Positions 47,716 through 56,062 of a stretch of 64,000 nucleotides of DNA are shown one piece after another. Source of the stretch: Dysgonomonas sp. HDW5A (lineage in GTDB: Bacteria; Bacteroidota; Bacteroidia; Bacteroidales; Dysgonomonadaceae); assembly GCF_011299555.1 (NCBI RefSeq), contig NZ_CP049857.1, positions 372,001-436,000 of the forward strand, written 5' to 3'. The notes under the pieces are model-generated. The model did not search any database. It saw only the letters and a list, made by a program, of their open reading frames with translations, and was not told the origin of the DNA. Numbering within the stretch: the stretch's first letter is position 1; the number at the start of each line of letters is the position of its first letter. Both the position numbers and the translations under genes were made by a program.

Positions 47716-48354
47716 ATGAGAAGATTACCTGTTTACTTAGTTTTAGATACATCGGGATCGATGCACGGTGAGCCTATTGAAGCGGTAAAGAATGGCGTAC
47801 AAGTTCTGATCTCAACCTTACGTCAAGACCCATACGCTTTAGAAACTGCTTATTTGAGTATAATCACTTTTGATTCTTCGGTAAAACAAATAGTTCCATT
47901 GACCGAATTGTCGATGTTTCAGATGCCTGACCTTAAAGCTAACGGAACAACAGTTTTAGGAGAAGCTTTAGGCGTATTGTCTAAAACAATAGATAAAGAA
48001 GTTGAAAAAACAACAGTCAAACAAAAAGGTGATTGGAAACCTCTCGTATTTATTATGACAGATGGTGCTCCAACCGACGACTGGCAAAAAGGACTGAACG
48101 AATTCAAAAAGCAGAAATATGGTATGGTTATAGCTTGTGCTGCCGGTCAGAATGCAAACACTTCCATACTAAAACAAATTACAGAAACAGTAGTACAATT
48201 AGATAATACCGATAGTGCAACCATTAAAGCATTTTTCAAATGGGTATCAGCATCTATAAGCTTCGGTAGTCAGAAAATAGAATCAGGCGGACAGGAAATC
48301 TCAGGTTTGAGCGAATTGCCTCCTCCACCTCCTGAAGTAAATATTGTATTATAA
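47716..48354 (+). CDS. TerY-like vWA domain protein 2
   Basis: The 212-residue protein opens MRRLPVYLVLDTSGSMHGEP with the MIDAS DTSGS. Thr is in NGTTVLG and Asp in MTDGAPTDD. The tail is LPPPPPEVNIVL. It is a tandem duplicate of the preceding and following genes. A 115-bp gap separates it from copy 1. Confidence 0.9.
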   Translation: MRRLPVYLVLDTSGSMHGEPIEAVKNGVQVLISTLRQDPYALETAYLSIITFDSSVKQIVPLTELSMFQMPDLKANGTTVLGEALGVLSKTIDKEVEKTTVKQKGDWKPLVFIMTDGAPTDDWQKGLNEFKKQKYGMVIACAAGQNANTSILKQITETVVQLDNTDSATIKAFFKWVSASISFGSQKIESGGQEISGLSELPPPPPEVNIVL

Positions 48355-48384
48355 TAGTTACACTAACATAAGATATAAATAGAT

Positions 48385-49020
48385 ATGAGAAGATTACCTG
48401 TATATTTATTATTAGATACATCGGGATCGATGCGTGGTGAACCCATCGAGTCGGTAAAAGTAGGGCTGGAATCTATGGTTTCGAGCCTTAGACAAGATCC
48501 TTTTGCTCTTGAATCGGTTTTTATGAGCATCATTACTTTCGACAGAGAAGTAAAGCAAATACTTCCTCTAACCGAGTTGGAAAATCTGCAACTACCCGAA
48601 ATAGTTACACCGGAGTCGGGACCAACACATCTGGGTGAGGCTCTTGAAATGCTATGCAAAAAAGTTGATGCGGAAGTAAAACTCAGCACTTCGGACGAAA
48701 AAGGTGACTGGATGCCTCTACTATTTATTATGACAGATGGTAAGCCTTCCGATTTGCAGAAATACAACCAGATGATACCTGAAGTAAAGAAACGCAATTT
48801 TGCAAGTATCATAGCTTGTGCTGCCGGAGTAAAAGCAGATACACAGCCATTATTGGCTCTTACCAATCAGGTATATTCTTTAGATACAACCGACAGTTCA
48901 ACATTCCGTCAGTTTTTCAAATGGGTATCGGCTTCGGTAAGTGTTGGAAACAGAAGCGTTGGAACAAGTAATGACATAGCATTGCCACCTCCACCTCCCG
49001 AAATACATACTGTTATTTAA
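48385..49020 (+). CDS. TerY-like vWA domain protein 3
   Basis: The 211-residue protein opens MRRLPVYLLLDTSGSMRGEP with the MIDAS DTSGS. Thr is in SGPTHLGEA and Asp in MTDGKPSD. The tail is LPPPPPEIHTVI. It starts 30 bp after copy 2. Its nucleotide sequence near the start is very close to that of copy 2, which indicates a fairly recent duplication or conversion. Confidence 0.9.
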   Translation: MRRLPVYLLLDTSGSMRGEPIESVKVGLESMVSSLRQDPFALESVFMSIITFDREVKQILPLTELENLQLPEIVTPESGPTHLGEALEMLCKKVDAEVKLSTSDEKGDWMPLLFIMTDGKPSDLQKYNQMIPEVKKRNFASIIACAAGVKADTQPLLALTNQVYSLDTTDSSTFRQFFKWVSASVSVGNRSVGTSNDIALPPPPPEIHTVI

Positions 49021-49045
49021 TTATTTTTTCAAACCAAGCACACCT

Positions 49046-50110
49046 ATGAGACGACTACCTATATACTTTTTAATTGATGTTTCCGAATCGATGATCGGAG
49101 AACCTCTTCAGCATGTACAATCGGGTATGGAAGCCATTATAAAAGAGCTTCGCACCGATCCGTATGCATTGGAAACCGTTTGTATTTCCATTATTGCTTT
49201 TGCGGGCAAAGCTAAAAAGCTCAATTCAATGGAGGAATTGTATAATTTCTATCCTCCTAAATTACCGATTGGAGGTGGTACCTCGCTTGGTAACGCAATG
49301 AGTTTTCTGATGAATGATATGGATCTTTCGATAAGAAAAACGACATTGGAAGCCAAAGGTGACTGGAAGCCCATTGTATTTTTATTTACAGATGGAGCAC
49401 CGACCGATTTCACGGATACAGCCTTTAGCAAATGGAACGAGAAGTTTCGAAAAGGAGCCAACTTAATAGCAATCTCCATAGGTGATAATATGGATACCAG
49501 AATATTGACTCAGATTACGGATAATGTTCTTCAATTAAAAGATACAGACGAAGTTTCATTTAAGGAATTCTTTAAATGGGTTACTGCCTCTATCAAAACA
49601 ACCAGTATGAGTATCAGCGATCTGAGCAGCGATGACTTAAAGCTTGCTCCTTTCTCGGATGATATACTCAACAAAATAGAGATGGAGATGAATGCTCCCA
49701 TAAAGGTAGATGAAAATTTTGCCGTTATATTAGGTAAATGTCAAAAGACATCACAACCTTATCTTCTGAAATATCAAAAAAGATTAGCCTCTAATGATTT
49801 TTCTCATCTAACCAGATTGGGAGGTCATAAATTTAAATTTGTAGGAGCTTACCCTATTGATAATTCGTACTTCGATATGGTAGACGGTTATGCAAATGGC
49901 AGCTTAAGCGGAAGCAAAATAAGTACGGATGAGCTGATTGGATTTCCATCTTGCCCTTGTTGCAGTAATCATATTGCCATAGGGCTTTGTATGTGCGGAA
50001 GTATCATGTGTGTAGGTGATGAACCGATGAGCCATTGTCCATGGTGTGGAATTCAGGTTTCATTTAAAGGCTCAGACGGAGGAATGGATATAGGACGCAC
50101 CAGAGGTTAA
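49046..50110 (+). CDS. TerY-like vWA protein 4 with C-terminal zinc-ribbon (TerY-C) domain
   Basis: The 354-residue protein has an N-terminal vWA domain (about 1-200) with the MIDAS variant DVSES, Thr in GGTSLGNA and Asp in FTDGAPTD. A linker and a C-terminal domain follow, with CPCC (about 303-306), CMCG, a further Cys and CPWCG (about 332-336). This is a zinc-ribbon-like pattern matching the TerY-C domain. Unlike copies 1-3 it lacks the PPPPP tail. It is probably the regulatory member of the array. Confidence 0.88.
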   Translation: MRRLPIYFLIDVSESMIGEPLQHVQSGMEAIIKELRTDPYALETVCISIIAFAGKAKKLNSMEELYNFYPPKLPIGGGTSLGNAMSFLMNDMDLSIRKTTLEAKGDWKPIVFLFTDGAPTDFTDTAFSKWNEKFRKGANLIAISIGDNMDTRILTQITDNVLQLKDTDEVSFKEFFKWVTASIKTTSMSISDLSSDDLKLAPFSDDILNKIEMEMNAPIKVDENFAVILGKCQKTSQPYLLKYQKRLASNDFSHLTRLGGHKFKFVGAYPIDNSYFDMVDGYANGSLSGSKISTDELIGFPSCPCCSNHIAIGLCMCGSIMCVGDEPMSHCPWCGIQVSFKGSDGGMDIGRTRG

Positions 50111-50139
50111 GAAATATTTAATAAAAGCAAACAGCAGAA

Positions 50140-50565
50140 ATGAGATTACAAATAATATTTACATCAATACTTACAATAATATTATCAAGTTGTTCAACCT
50201 ATCAAATTCCACTTGATAGTTTTGAAGAACAATTCAGAGACAATGATCCTGGACAATTAAATAGGGTAAAAACAAACACTCCGGCTTGGGGTACAATAGA
50301 ATATCAAACAAATAAAGCAGATGTCATTTTCTGTGTAGATAAAAATAATAAAGCTAAAATCTTAAAAAAGAGTCCTTCTCTAGAAATAAGAATTACAGAA
50401 AAAAGTAAAAAGAAAACAGTATTTTATGCAGATCAGGTTTTTGTCAGAGATTCCCTTATTTGTGGAGAAAGATCAAGAATAATAAACTCAAATAAGTGTA
50501 TTCCATTAAAAAATGTCAAACTGACCGAAATACAGGATGGACATAAAAATTATAAATATAAGTAA
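50140..50565 (+). CDS. Small lipoprotein of unknown function in the Ter cluster
   Basis: The 141-residue protein has a lipoprotein leader with lipobox LSSC (Cys18). The mature part is about 120 residues, basic and beta-rich, with no family motif I know. It lies 30 bp after the vWA-4 gene and before the repeat-bearing gap. If it belongs to the cluster, it would be the cluster's only envelope lipoprotein. Confidence 0.65.
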   Translation: MRLQIIFTSILTIILSSCSTYQIPLDSFEEQFRDNDPGQLNRVKTNTPAWGTIEYQTNKADVIFCVDKNNKAKILKKSPSLEIRITEKSKKKTVFYADQVFVRDSLICGERSRIINSNKCIPLKNVKLTEIQDGHKNYKYK

Positions 50566-50573
50566 ATAGTTAA

Positions 50574-50785
50574 ATTCGGCTTTTATCTATTGAAAATAAG
50601 TATAACTCGTTGATATAAATAAAAAAAAGAAAGCATCTAAAAAGTGTTACTTTTGTAATGTTTTCAACCTTTAAAACCTATATATCAACAATTTACAAAA
50701 ATTACAAAAACAGACATAATTAATCGAATTGTAATCTGGTTTTGTAACTTTATTGTTTAGTTTTTGTAAGCTTCGTAACCTCTCT
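50574..50785 (+). repeat. Intergenic TTTGTAAC-rich element, copy B
   Basis: It begins with ggcttttatctattg and an A-rich segment, then aagtgttacttttgtaat at 50642. GTAAC/GTAAT/GTAAG words follow to about 50780. The order of parts is the same as in copy A at 9870-10091. It lies between the lipoprotein and PP2C genes. Confidence 0.5.
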
Positions 50786-50810
50786 ATATAAATATTTTAG
50801 ATGATTTACT

Positions 50811-52352
50811 ATGGATTTTGAAAAGATGATTTCTTATCTGAATATTCAAACTGAATATAAAGAGAAACTCCCTGAGTTCTTCGAACAGGAAGATGTCAGA
50901 GAATTTCTTTTACTGAAATGGAAAGAATATGTAAACAACCTGTCCTTAGAATCAGAAGATGAGGTGGTTGATAGCGATGAGCCGAATTTAAATAACACCG
51001 ATAATGATATAAATATGGCAACTATACCCAATATACCCGAGGACGAAGAAACTAAAGCTCGTCAAACAGTTAATCCCTACATTGATTCTAAAGACAATGA
51101 CCTGGACCGTAAACTGAAAGCTAAGCATATACAGCTTCAAAACGGAAAAGTGAACCAACCTTACCAATGTCTGTTCGACATTACCGTTTTTGGAATAGCA
51201 GATATCGGAGATTTTGAATTGATCGGTTTAGACGAAATCGGATTAAAATTCAATCCATCAACTGATCTGATCGAAGGTATACCCAATAAGGCAGGGGATC
51301 ATCGTATCACCCTTAAATGCAAACGCAACGAATGGAGCGAAGGCGATCCCATATTCGAACGTACGATCACTCTTATTATTAATCCCGATCCTCGTTCTTT
51401 ATGGAATAACATCCCTACTCCGGCTAATATTGAATACTATAAACCCGATTCGGATTGCAAATACATAAAGGTAGAAAAGACCAAAGGGATTTTCGGCTTA
51501 GGCAAGAAGGAACAAAAAGATATAGTTGCTGCAAGTCAACGTGGACGCTCTCATGCACATGAAGGTACTCCTCGAGATGATGATTTCAGCATCTTACATC
51601 AGCAAAATGAAGGATGGTACATTATGACCGTTGCCGATGGTGCAGGCTCTGCCAAGTATTCGCGACAAGGGTCTTTCATTGCTTGCCAAACGGTATCCGA
51701 TATATGCAACACTCAATTTGCTAAGTACAATAAAGAGGTTGATGAGCTTATCAAGGATTTCGAAAAAGACAGCTCTGATGTGAAGCGTAAGAAATTAGGT
51801 GATGCTCTTTACAACATTATAGGGTCTGCCGTATTCAAAGCTTATAAGAATATTGAAAAAGAAGCAGAGGAAAAAGAAAACCAGATAAAGGATTATGCTA
51901 CTACCTTATTGGTGACGGTTTCTAAAAAATTTAAGTTCGGATGGTTTGTTGCTGCTTTTTGGGTAGGCGATGGCGGTATTGGAATCTATAATAAGGATAC
52001 CCAATACCTGAAAATTATGGGTGAACCCGATGGAGGAGAATTTGCAGGTCAAACCCGTTTTCTTACGATGTCGGAAATAATGCAACCTACCGAGATTTAC
52101 AAACGCTTACGTTTCGAAATTGTAGAAGACTTCACGGCCTTGGTACTTATGTCTGACGGCATAACCGATCCCAAATTTGAGACTGATTCGAACTTGAATC
52201 GAATCGAAAAATGGAATAAGCTTTGGGAAGACATTACATCAACTGTTGATTTGACCGATGATAATGTTGATTCGGCACAACAATTATTACAGTGGCTCGA
52301 TTTTTGGTCGCAAGGTAACCACGATGACAGAACGATAGCAATACTTTATTGA
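50811..52352 (+). CDS. PP2C-type Ser/Thr protein phosphatase of the TerY-P triad
   Basis: The 513-residue protein has an acidic N-terminal region (about 1-90). An Ig-like segment of about 95-185 residues (QNGKVNQPY ... IEGIPNKAGDHRI) resembles a cell-surface-protein Ig fold, although no leader is present. The PP2C catalytic domain (about 235-513) carries RDDDFSI (about 254-260), VADGAGSAKYS (about 274-284), GDGGIG and LMSDGITDP for metal binding. It dephosphorylates targets of the adjacent kinase. The kinase ATG comes 2 bp after its stop. Confidence 0.9.
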   Translation: MDFEKMISYLNIQTEYKEKLPEFFEQEDVREFLLLKWKEYVNNLSLESEDEVVDSDEPNLNNTDNDINMATIPNIPEDEETKARQTVNPYIDSKDNDLDRKLKAKHIQLQNGKVNQPYQCLFDITVFGIADIGDFELIGLDEIGLKFNPSTDLIEGIPNKAGDHRITLKCKRNEWSEGDPIFERTITLIINPDPRSLWNNIPTPANIEYYKPDSDCKYIKVEKTKGIFGLGKKEQKDIVAASQRGRSHAHEGTPRDDDFSILHQQNEGWYIMTVADGAGSAKYSRQGSFIACQTVSDICNTQFAKYNKEVDELIKDFEKDSSDVKRKKLGDALYNIIGSAVFKAYKNIEKEAEEKENQIKDYATTLLVTVSKKFKFGWFVAAFWVGDGGIGIYNKDTQYLKIMGEPDGGEFAGQTRFLTMSEIMQPTEIYKRLRFEIVEDFTALVLMSDGITDPKFETDSNLNRIEKWNKLWEDITSTVDLTDDNVDSAQQLLQWLDFWSQGNHDDRTIAILY

Positions 52353-52354
52353 TA

Positions 52355-53854
52355 ATGAGTGATAAGATTATAACTATAAAAGCAACTGACGGATCAACGG
52401 TTCAGTTTGTGGATAAGATAATAGGTTCGGGAGGAATGAAGGATGTATACTTCAGCCCCGATAAAACATATGTAGTTGGTTTTTTCAGAGACAAGCAGGA
52501 TTTTAATGCTAAAGACCGACTTCAAAATATAACAGGTATATATCGCGAACGCATATTTCAACAAGAAGGTGGCGACTACTGGCAAGACCTATATTGTTGG
52601 CCGACTAAAATAGTTGAACATAATGGTAAATTAGGCTTGGTATGCCCAACTTATCAGCCTTGCTTCTTTTTTAAATACGGATCGGTGAATGATGACTTCC
52701 TTGGAATAAAAGGTCGTGAGAAAGAAGGCAAATGGTTTGCTTCGGCAAAAAATCAAAATCGATTTCTGGCTCCCGAGGAAAGAGGAGACTGGTTTAAATA
52801 CCTGCAAATATGTATTCGCATCAGCCGTGCCGTAAAACGTATGCACGCAGCAGGTCTGGCTCACTCCGATCTTTCATACAAAAACGTATTGGTAGATCCG
52901 ACTTCGGGCAGAGCTGCCATTATTGATATTGACGGACTTGTTGTTCCCGGAAAATTCCCCCCCGATGTATTGGGGACACCCGACTTTATAGCTCCCGAAG
53001 TAATTGCTACAAAACATCTGAAAATAGATGATCCTAATCGTAAATTGCCAAGCATTACTACCGACAGGCATGCTCTGGCAGTGATGATATATATGTATTT
53101 ATTATACCGTCATCCACTGCGAGGTGGAAAAGTTCACGATTTGGATTCGGGCAGAGATGAAGAACTGTCGATGGGAGAAAAAGCATTGTTTATTGAGCAT
53201 CCTACCGATGCATCCAACAGGGTTAAATCGGCTCAATTACAAGCAAGCCAATTACCTCAGGCTGATCCGGCAAAGATACCTTATACGGTCTGCGGTCCTT
53301 ATCTGAAAGAATTATTTGATAAGGCATTTATAGACGGACTACACAATCCCTTTGTTCGCCCAACAGCCAATGAATGGGAAGATGCATTATTAAAAACGGT
53401 TGATCTTTTACAACCTTGTCAAAACTCAAGATGCTGGCATAAGTGGTTTGTTTTTGATAATAGTACAAAGCCCAAATGTCCGTTCTGCGGAACTGATTAT
53501 AAAGGACAATTACCGGTATTAAACCTATATTCGTCACGTCACGAAGGAACATTTACCCCCGACAATTATCGGTTGATGGTTTATAATAATCAGTACCTTT
53601 ATATGTGGCATGCTAATAGGAATATTTGGCCTAATGAAAAATTAACCGACGATCAGAAAAAGCCTGTTGCGTATTTTGTTTTCCATCAGAATAAATGGCT
53701 GCTTATCAACCAGCGATTGAAGGATCTGGAAGATAAAACCGAAGGGAAAAAGATTGGAATAGGTGAAGCGGTAGAATTAACCGACAATAAACAAATACTC
53801 CTTTCTAAAGAAAATGGAGGTCGGCTAATTGTGGTTCAAATGTTAAATAATTGA
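52355..53854 (+). CDS. TerY-P triad protein kinase with C-terminal zinc-finger
   Basis: The start is the ATG at 52355. An in-frame TTG 6 bp earlier overlaps the phosphatase stop. The 499-residue protein has a G-loop GSGGMKDVYF (24-33), a catalytic loop HSDLSYKN (170-177; HxDLxxxN) and a metal site DIDG (191-194; the DFG equivalent). The position expected to hold the beta-3 Lys reads VVGFFRDK, so the ATP-contact Lys is moved or absent. After the kinase domain are Cys pairs (CQNSRC ... CPFCG, about 356-380) and a short C-terminal module. The stop overlaps the HAD ATG by 1 bp. Confidence 0.88.
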   Translation: MSDKIITIKATDGSTVQFVDKIIGSGGMKDVYFSPDKTYVVGFFRDKQDFNAKDRLQNITGIYRERIFQQEGGDYWQDLYCWPTKIVEHNGKLGLVCPTYQPCFFFKYGSVNDDFLGIKGREKEGKWFASAKNQNRFLAPEERGDWFKYLQICIRISRAVKRMHAAGLAHSDLSYKNVLVDPTSGRAAIIDIDGLVVPGKFPPDVLGTPDFIAPEVIATKHLKIDDPNRKLPSITTDRHALAVMIYMYLLYRHPLRGGKVHDLDSGRDEELSMGEKALFIEHPTDASNRVKSAQLQASQLPQADPAKIPYTVCGPYLKELFDKAFIDGLHNPFVRPTANEWEDALLKTVDLLQPCQNSRCWHKWFVFDNSTKPKCPFCGTDYKGQLPVLNLYSSRHEGTFTPDNYRLMVYNNQYLYMWHANRNIWPNEKLTDDQKKPVAYFVFHQNKWLLINQRLKDLEDKTEGKKIGIGEAVELTDNKQILLSKENGGRLIVVQMLNN

Positions 53855-54531
53855 TGAAAATAAAAAATATTTCATTTGATCTTTGGATGACTCTTATAAG
53901 ATCACATCCTGAGTTCAAATTAAAACGTGCCGAATTAATAGCCGATACTTTTAATATAAAAAATATCTCCCCAAAGGAGATCGATTCTTTTATACGCTCG
54001 GTAGATAATGTTTTTGATCGTTACAATATGATTAGCGGAAAAAAACTATCTGCGAATAAGATGTATCAGAAACTTTTAGAAAAGTTAGTTCCTAAGGAAA
54101 CTTCTGTTACGTTGGACATAGCTATTAGCCTGCGTAAAGAAGCTGACGATCTCTTCGGGCAATATCAGCCTGTCTTTTTGAATGAAAATATCCCTCAAAT
54201 ACTCTCTCAGCTAAAAGAAGAGGGGTATGTACTGAATCTGTCGAGCAATACAGGCTTTATTGAAGGAGAAACACTTCGAAAAACATTGGCAAATATGGAT
54301 ATTCTTGAGTACTTCGATTTTCTAATATTTTCGGACGAGATAAATGCTTCTAAGCCTTCCTCGCATTTCTTCCAACATGTTTATGACCACATAAACGTTC
54401 CTAAAAATGCAGTTTTACACATTGGGGATAATCCTAAAGCAGATTATCAAGGGGCAAAGAACTTCGGTTTTAATGCTTTATTAATTACAGATCCTAATTA
54501 TACGATTAATGATATCAGAACAAAATTATAA
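53854..54531 (+). CDS. HAD-superfamily protein with non-canonical motif I
   Basis: From the ATG at 53854 the protein has 225 residues. The HAD motifs are FDLWMTL (Asp9, with Trp11 in place of the usual second Asp), SSNTG, a Lys in NASKPSS and HIGDNPKADYQGA. The helical cap is of the C1 type. The missing second Asp is seen in haloacid-dehalogenase-like members and may mean weak or different phosphatase chemistry. It is coupled to the kinase and to the PRTase gene, which overlaps its end by 23 bp. Confidence 0.85.
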   Translation: MKIKNISFDLWMTLIRSHPEFKLKRAELIADTFNIKNISPKEIDSFIRSVDNVFDRYNMISGKKLSANKMYQKLLEKLVPKETSVTLDIAISLRKEADDLFGQYQPVFLNENIPQILSQLKEEGYVLNLSSNTGFIEGETLRKTLANMDILEYFDFLIFSDEINASKPSSHFFQHVYDHINVPKNAVLHIGDNPKADYQGAKNFGFNALLITDPNYTINDIRTKL

Positions 54532-55345
54532 AGGTACTATCACCCACTTTAGTGGCTTTCTTATTGATAACGAAAATGAGTTTGGATTCTCAGCAGTCGA
54601 TTACTCTAAATTCAAATACGGAGCAATTAATATTGCAAGAGAATTCGGGTATCTTCTTGCTGATCGTTTCATTGAAAATTGCTTCAAAGATCATTATAAC
54701 GGAAAACAGATTGTTGTACTGCCTAGTGCATACTCATACATTCCTACTGCTTCATTCTTTATGAAAGTATTTTTCGTTGAAAAACTCAATTTATTTTTAT
54801 ATAAAAATGGATATCCTATTGTTCAGGAGACTAAAATAAACAGGACTGTTACCTATCGTGAAGATTATGGCGAGATGTCGGCACAAGATCGGTACAACCT
54901 AATCAGTGGAGATAGTTTTCATGTAGATAAAGCCTATGTCGAAGATAAGCAGTTATTGTTTCTGGATGATATAAAAATAACCGGGACACATGAACGAATT
55001 ATCATTAAAATGCTCAATGATGCACAGATCAGTAATGATTGTTACATGTTATATTTTGCAGAACTAATAAATTCGAATATTTCTCCAAAATTCGAAAACT
55101 ATTTGAACAACTATTTTGTTAAAGATTTGGAGAAAGTGAACGACATCATCAAAAATGAAAATTTCATTTTCAACACCAGAGTTGTTAAATACATATTAAA
55201 TGCAGATCCAGCGGAATTCAAAGCATTCATTAGCAATCAAACGACTGATTTCAAAAGAGATATACTCTTTCAGGCGATAGGTAATGAATATTTTAAATTT
55301 GAAAACTACTTGGAGAATATTGATATGTTAATGAAGCTCACCTAA
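54509..55345 (+). CDS. Phosphoribosyltransferase-like protein of the Ter cluster
   Basis: The 278-residue protein has a type I PRTase core. The PRPP-binding loop is LLFLDDIKITGTHE (149-162), and an upstream beta-strand reads IVVLPSAYSY. A C-terminal helical extension follows (about 200-278). PRTases next to HAD proteins in Ter loci have been proposed to make a nucleoside-like metabolite. I do not see the ATP-grasp partner here. The start overlaps the HAD gene by 23 bp, and no nearer ATG would keep the fold. Confidence 0.75.
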   Translation: MISEQNYKGTITHFSGFLIDNENEFGFSAVDYSKFKYGAINIAREFGYLLADRFIENCFKDHYNGKQIVVLPSAYSYIPTASFFMKVFFVEKLNLFLYKNGYPIVQETKINRTVTYREDYGEMSAQDRYNLISGDSFHVDKAYVEDKQLLFLDDIKITGTHERIIIKMLNDAQISNDCYMLYFAELINSNISPKFENYLNNYFVKDLEKVNDIIKNENFIFNTRVVKYILNADPAEFKAFISNQTTDFKRDILFQAIGNEYFKFENYLENIDMLMKLT

Positions 55346-55430
55346 ATACCTAATTTATTACTATTTAGAATAAATGTTTACTCTAATTTAACGGAATTTA
55401 ATTTAATTAAAAACAGATTAATCTCCGGTC

Positions 55431-55465
55431 TTTGTTCATTAATGCAAATATTATTTTTAATTTTG
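55431..55465 (+). promoter_or_regulatory. Putative promoter for the HU/LysM gene set
   Basis: TTTG at 55431-55434 and TAATTTTG at 55458-55465 match the Bacteroidales -33/-7 pair, with 23-bp spacing, slightly long. It lies 49 bp before the 93-aa gene. It suggests that the HU-type genes are separately transcribed from the Ter cluster. Confidence 0.5.
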
Positions 55466-55513
55466 CACTGAGTTGATCAAGTCAAATTATAACTTATAAT
55501 AAAAAAACAAAAA

Positions 55514-55795
55514 ATGGCAAGCAGAACGTCCTATAATTACCAGAAGGAGTTATTAGTTAAATTAAAAGAAACATTAGAAGTGTTTAGAGAAGACATGTCG
55601 AATGTAGCTAGAAATTATAAGAATTCAGTACAAAATCTTCATGATCAGGAAGGCTTAATGGATGAAACTTATGATGAATACTACATCAACTACTTAAACC
55701 CTACGGTTGAAATTCTGAATAGTATATTAGAACGTATCGATACTGAAGATGTAGCTTTTATTGAAAAAGAAATCAATTTCTTATCTAGCCGTTAA
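55514..55795 (+). CDS. Small helical protein of unknown function
   Basis: The 93-residue protein has no leader. It appears as two long amphipathic helices split near DQEGLMDETYDE, so it is probably a helical hairpin that oligomerises. There is no WxG or other known motif. It is the first gene of a four-gene set with HU-like and LysM-like partners, 12 bp before the HU-like gene. Confidence 0.7.
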   Translation: MASRTSYNYQKELLVKLKETLEVFREDMSNVARNYKNSVQNLHDQEGLMDETYDEYYINYLNPTVEILNSILERIDTEDVAFIEKEINFLSSR

Positions 55796-55807
55796 TAGAC
55801 TTAAATT

Positions 55808-56062
55808 ATGATGGACGAATCCAAATTGTGTGATAATATTAGAAATAGCTTAAAAGCAAAGGGAATAGATCTCTCTGAGAGGGATATCAGTAATCTCTAT
55901 GCTTCGACCATGTCAAATATGTATACCATACTTGACGAGGGTAAGACTATAGACATTTCTGATTTCGGCTCATTTTGGAGAAAAAAAACAGAACCGGCAT
56001 CGGTTACTTTTTTTAAACCTATAGAGAGGCTTCTTGAGCGTATAAATACCAGAAAGAAATGA
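55808..56062 (+). CDS. HU/IHF-like DNA-binding protein
   Basis: The 84-residue protein has HU-like helices at the start and the family's beta-saddle KTIDISDFGSFWRKK, then VTFFKPIERLLERIN, which match the HU consensus I-x-GFG-F and F-P-S-L-x-x-x-IN. The DNA-gripping arm seems short. It is the free member next to a membrane-anchored HU protein. The next gene overlaps its stop (ATGA). Confidence 0.75.
   Translation: MMDESKLCDNIRNSLKAKGIDLSERDISNLYASTMSNMYTILDEGKTIDISDFGSFWRKKTEPASVTFFKPIERLLERINTRKK

Noticed and set aside
55514-55795. Possible WXG100/ESAT-6-like secreted protein
   Set aside because: The size and helical hairpin fit, but no WxG or secretion motif is present and no type VII genes are nearby.
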